A DNA stretch of 64,000 bases, taken from Linnemannia hyalina. Taxonomy: Eukaryota; Mortierellomycota; Mortierellomycetes; Mortierellales; Mortierellaceae. This document shows, piece by piece, positions 60,690 to 64,000 of the stretch. The stretch spans positions 1,550,001 through 1,614,000 of the forward strand of contig JAHRHY010000009.1 in the NCBI GenBank assembly GCA_019671135.1, in the 5' to 3' direction. The notes under the pieces were generated by a model that saw nothing but the letters and a program-made list of their open reading frames with translations, had not been told where the DNA came from and made no database searches. Every line of letters begins with the position of its first letter. Position 1 is the stretch's first letter. The position numbers were made by a program, and so were the translations under genes.

Positions 60690-61262
60690 ACTGCAATAGC
60701 AAGGACTCCCAAAAGCTCACACATTACGTCAAACCTGTATCCAACACGCCTGTGCCGACGATGCGAGTTCAAGAAGGAGGATGACGAACATGTCTGGAAC
60801 TATTCCTTGGCAGCTGAGACTACCACTGCGATCTACAAACGGCTATAATGCAGTCAGGAAATGGGGACACAAACGCGCGGCTGACAAAGGTCGTCAAGTG
60901 TCGTGGCCAGTACCCATACACTGGAGGCCTCCTCTCGGATGCGGATCATACGAAAATTCTCCATCGATGGCGCTCGAGCCATGCACAGCGGTATTCCTGC
61001 TCCCGATCGCGACGACAATCCAAAGTGGAACGTGTCGGATCTCCTTCGTGGCATCACTCCCAAGAGCATGTTGATTGAATGGTCCGCGGTCTTCCGAACC
61101 CCTATGTCCGTCGCCAAGACGATCCTGCACAAGTTTGTTGGCCACCTGGAGATGCAAGCCTCGGAGCTGATCTGGAAACCCCGGAGATCCGCGACGATCG
61201 CGTGGGAGCAGACCCAAGGAATCTCTGCCAAAGACAAGACGTCCAAATACATGGGTCTCTAA
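60690..61262 (+). mobile_element. Decayed 3' end of a reverse-transcriptase-type retroelement
   Basis: Broken reading frames share the look of the C-terminal end of non-LTR retroelement polyproteins. At about 60725-60847 there is LYPTRLCRRCEFKKEDDEHV followed by WNYSLAAETT, a C-x2-C-x8-H zinc-knuckle-like block as in zf-RVT regions (the fourth ligand is Tyr, which fits decay), ending at a stop. In another frame, 60936-61262 reads PKWNVSDLLRGITPKSMLIE, HKFVGHLEMQASELIWKPR and ATIAWEQTQGISAKDKTS, then a stop. The frame changes without splice sites, so it is a relic. No terminal repeats or target-site duplication are identified. Family assignment rests on motif memory, and a domesticated or DDE-type element is possible. 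Confidence 0.45.
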
Positions 61263-61895
61263 GGTAACTGGAGTCAAGGACGCAATTACATTACCCGTGA
61301 TGGTTTCTGCCCTGAGCAACCAAGGACCCACGCGCTGCCGACGAGCGGTTGTTGGAGAGTTTGTTAGGAAGGATGGGGTTGTCAATGATGGAGAGAATGG
61401 GAAGAATCCCCTTTATTCGTATCTAGTTTTATTTTCTTCCGTTTAAGCTGTGCAGAGCCAGGTTCCGGACCGGACTGCAACTGGTGGATGGTGCATTGAA
61501 GAGCTTGGTCTGTAGTCCCCTTTTACTTCATACCTTTTCTGTGCTCTTTGTCAGAGAAATAAAATTGTGGGCGAAAATAATGAGATGAAAACAACATGTC
61601 TCAGTCTTTAATTTTACCTTCACCCCTCTCTGATGGTGCCATGACATTTACTTTTGTTTTGTTTGTTTTTGCCTCGTTCTCAAAATGAAATAATAGGGGT
61701 TGAGGGATACGTTGGCACTCTCAACCGACCACGTTGTTCGATTGTGCCTTTTTGTATTACTCTTTGTTGCATGCTTGTGAACAGGACTATTTTTGAAAAA
61801 AAAAAATAATCGGCAATTCGGTTGTGTACATGTGAGAAATGTTTGCTTTTTGTTTATTTGATGCAGGGCCATTATTAACTATGCAACATGAGGAT

Positions 61896-61961
<66 letters not shown>

Positions 61962-63616
61962 GGGCGGAGAGAGAGAAAAGAGGATGGGCGGGGGATTAAT
62001 GAGCAATTGAGAGGAAAAGAGGGCATGCAATTAGTGTTGTTGTTGGGAGCATAGCTTTGGTGTCCACATGTCCAATGTATGTATCTTTCGTCTTTTTTTT
62101 TTCTGCCTCCTCGGATTGTCTTCGACTCTTCACGCAACTCTCAACCCTTATCTGTTTCTCATAATGGGCAGTGGAAGGAATTGAGTTCGAAAACTGCGAA
62201 AAGTAAGGTTCATTACGACTTCCTTGGCTCAACAAAGGAAAGAAAAAGAAGAAAGGAGGGGAACGAAAAGGCGTTAGCATCTCTTTTCTTGTTGTCAATC
62301 ATTGTCGTTCATTACTTTCGCGTACACAGCCCAGACTAAAAAAATTCTTTATCGTAAGAGCCAAAGTACATTCGCGAAGGGGGAATAAGAGGGGACTTTT
62401 GTTCGCGATTCAGTCATGCTGGTGCTTGGACAAGGGTCACAACATTTTTCGGCGAGAATGTGAACAGGCGCGCAGAACTAGTCTTACGAAAGCGATTTGC
62501 AGCAATGCTGACAACAATACAAACAGCACGCACACATCAGAAGAATTAATGAAAAACTAGTGCCAAAAAAAACATCGCATTGAACAAACAAAAAAAAGAA
62601 ATGAAAAGGCACAGATGAGGGGACTATCGACGCATCCTCCAACCATCGAACATGAAACGAGACCAAAGAGAAAAAACGGCCAAAAGTCGCCACCTATCGA
62701 CGATGGATGTGCGCTCACCTGTGTTTAGAGAGAGAGAAAAGACAGTGACGGCGAAAACACAACCCCTGGAAGATGAACCATGGTTGAATTTTGTTGATTT
62801 TACTTCTGATGGGCCGCGTTCTGTTTGGCTTTTTCTTTTTTCCTTCCTTGTTTGTGACACAAACGTGCCCCTTTCTCTCTCATCTTTCCTTCGCTTCCTG
62901 CCTTGTTCTCTTCTCTCTCTTCTCTTCTCTCTCCAGAGAGCACTCTTCATCTTCTTCCGTAAGGAGGGATGCATTCACTCTTCTCTCTGTCTGTATGATG
63001 GAGGTTTGAGATCAGAAAACAACAACAATCTAGCCAACAAACACCCACACAATTCAAAAAATAGACTGGATGGTTGGTCGGCTGTGATGCCTGCTCTAAT
63101 GCCAATGGCATGCACCCAATCCAGTCAACCTCACTTCTCGACCAATGGATTCGCCAATTGCCTTGATTCTTGTGTTCAAGGGTAAAAGGCCAAGAGCGAC
63201 AACAAGGTCCAGCGATGAGTGAGAAGGGGAGGCGAAGATGAGGACGAGGGAGTGTGGTCACTCCCCATTCCAACCATGGAGAGAGTGATGCCCTTTTTTC
63301 ATACTCAAGAGCAAGTGCATATCTTCACTCTGCTTCTTCTTTCTACTTAAACACCCCCTTTTTGTCTCTTCACTCATCTTTCTATCCTCCTCCCTTTTTT
63401 CATTTTTCATAAAAGCATAGCATTTTTCTCAGCATTCCCCTCCCAACAATTAACAAATTTTTCTAAAAGGATAGACCTACTTTGATCCACTGTCTCCCCT
63501 CCCTCCGTTGTATCATTCACGCCTCCTTCCACCTGCCCATTCCTCTTACACTCCACTCCACTCTCCATCCTGCATTCTTCATTCCCCCTCTCAATCACTC
63601 ACATTCTACCTGCACA
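61263..63616. other. Intergenic, retroelement relic to the window-edge membrane gene
   Basis: It contains a (GA)28 microsatellite at 61901-61956, CT-rich blocks at 62860-62940, and a CT-rich leader-like block at 63310-63600 before the next ATG. No gene is seen. Confidence 0.5.
61901..61956 (+). repeat. (GA)28 dinucleotide microsatellite
   Basis: Fifty-six bases of uninterrupted GA. Confidence 0.95.
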
Positions 63617-64000
63617 ATGGCGGTTTTCCTGCCAGTTATTATTGCTGCCAGTTTCATTACAATCTTTGTCTTCACCATCCTCTACATCTGCCACAAAAAA
63701 AGAGACTTAAAAGAAAAGCGTCGTCGACGGAGGCGTTACCAGAAACAGACCGAAGCAAACCAACAACGACTCTACACCTACCCTCACTTTTCCCCTGACG
63801 AAGTCGACACTATCCAACCTCTTTCTGAAGTACATATCCATCCAACCTCTTTTCGACAACAACAACAGCAACAACAACAACAACAACAACAAGAAGATGA
63901 GAACGGTTTCCCCTACATCCATCCTAACGAGAGCAATCGCAGTTTACATCGATTGAACACTGCTGCAAATAACAATCAGGACGACGATCGCAGGGCTGCT
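63617..64000 (+). CDS. N-terminally anchored membrane protein, 3'-truncated by the window
   Basis: The frame is open from the ATG at 63617 to the last base (128 codons), so the gene runs past the window. It starts MAVFLPVIIAASFITIFVFT and continues ILYICHKKRDL, a single N-terminal membrane span followed by a strongly basic stretch (KEKRRRRRRYQ), hence probably with a cytosolic C-terminus. A 12-residue polyglutamine-type tract (coded by CAA/CAG) lies near residues 77-88, followed by DENGFPYIHPNESN. Codon choice is C-ending in the span, and a CT-rich leader precedes the ATG. A RING-H2 (ATL-like) ligase or a signalling receptor tail are both possible, but the informative part is outside the window, so function is not assigned. 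Confidence 0.5.
   Translation, partial: MAVFLPVIIAASFITIFVFTILYICHKKRDLKEKRRRRRRYQKQTEANQQRLYTYPHFSPDEVDTIQPLSEVHIHPTSFRQQQQQQQQQQQQEDENGFPYIHPNESNRSLHRLNTAANNNQDDDRRAA

Noticed and set aside
1..64000. CRISPR arrays, bacterial-type operons, prophage or complete transposons
   Set aside because: No regularly spaced direct repeats, no transposase with inverted ends, and gene structure is eukaryotic throughout.

Overview
This window is nuclear DNA from a filamentous fungus outside the Dikarya, most likely Mucoromycota and probably a Mortierella relative. I infer this from the gene set and style and have not tested it by search. The evidence is numerous short GT...AG introns with CTGAC/CTAAC-like branch sites, C-ending codons in conserved exons, long CT-rich leaders, long homopolymers, Q/S/N-rich protein tails, and animal-like genes missing from model yeasts (a CNOT11 homologue). 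There are no operons, CRISPR arrays or complete insertion elements. I recognise no complete tRNA or rRNA.

Layout. 1-1420 (+): 3' part of an Ldb17/Dip1/SPIN90 actin-patch gene. 1611-2722 (+): Yar1-like ankyrin chaperone. 3367-4063 (+): small membrane protein built from four exons, one of only 17 nt. 4261-7112 (-): regulator with a C-terminal WRKY/GCM-like zinc finger, behind 4 kb of non-coding upstream DNA. 11111-12765 (-): eIF2B alpha. 13206-14318 (-): hotdog-fold protein. 19761-22017 (+): GATA factor. 23901-31273 (-): twelve-exon gene joining a calponin-homology domain, a Cdc15/Cdc7/SepH-type kinase and a C1 zinc domain. 39661-41463 (+): WOPR factor. 42973-45800 (+): CNOT11-like subunit of CCR4-NOT. 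46554-49044 (+): cytochrome c peroxidase. 49363-50933 (-): stand-alone FetA/STAR1-like ABC ATPase. 51653-54475 (-): COPI-associated (Tvp15-type) membrane protein with a very long Q-rich tail. 57322-60136 (+): flavin amine oxidase (polyamine oxidase type) with a large low-complexity insert. About 60690-61262 (+): decayed retroelement 3' end. 63617-64000 (+): 5' end of a membrane protein cut by the window edge.

The gene models were built by hand. Every exon join given keeps the reading frame, and every intron named has GT...AG ends. The genes are mostly housekeeping and regulatory and do not form one pathway. Three predicted transcription regulators (WRKY/GCM-like, GATA, WOPR) and the CH-kinase-C1 gene lie beside the longest gene-free stretches (4-8 kb), which fits large regulatory regions.

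The strongest candidates for something undescribed are the CH-kinase-C1 architecture with an HCD (non-RD) catalytic loop, the WRKY/GCM-like finger, the WOPR intron that stays open in frame, and the orphan FetA-like ATPase.
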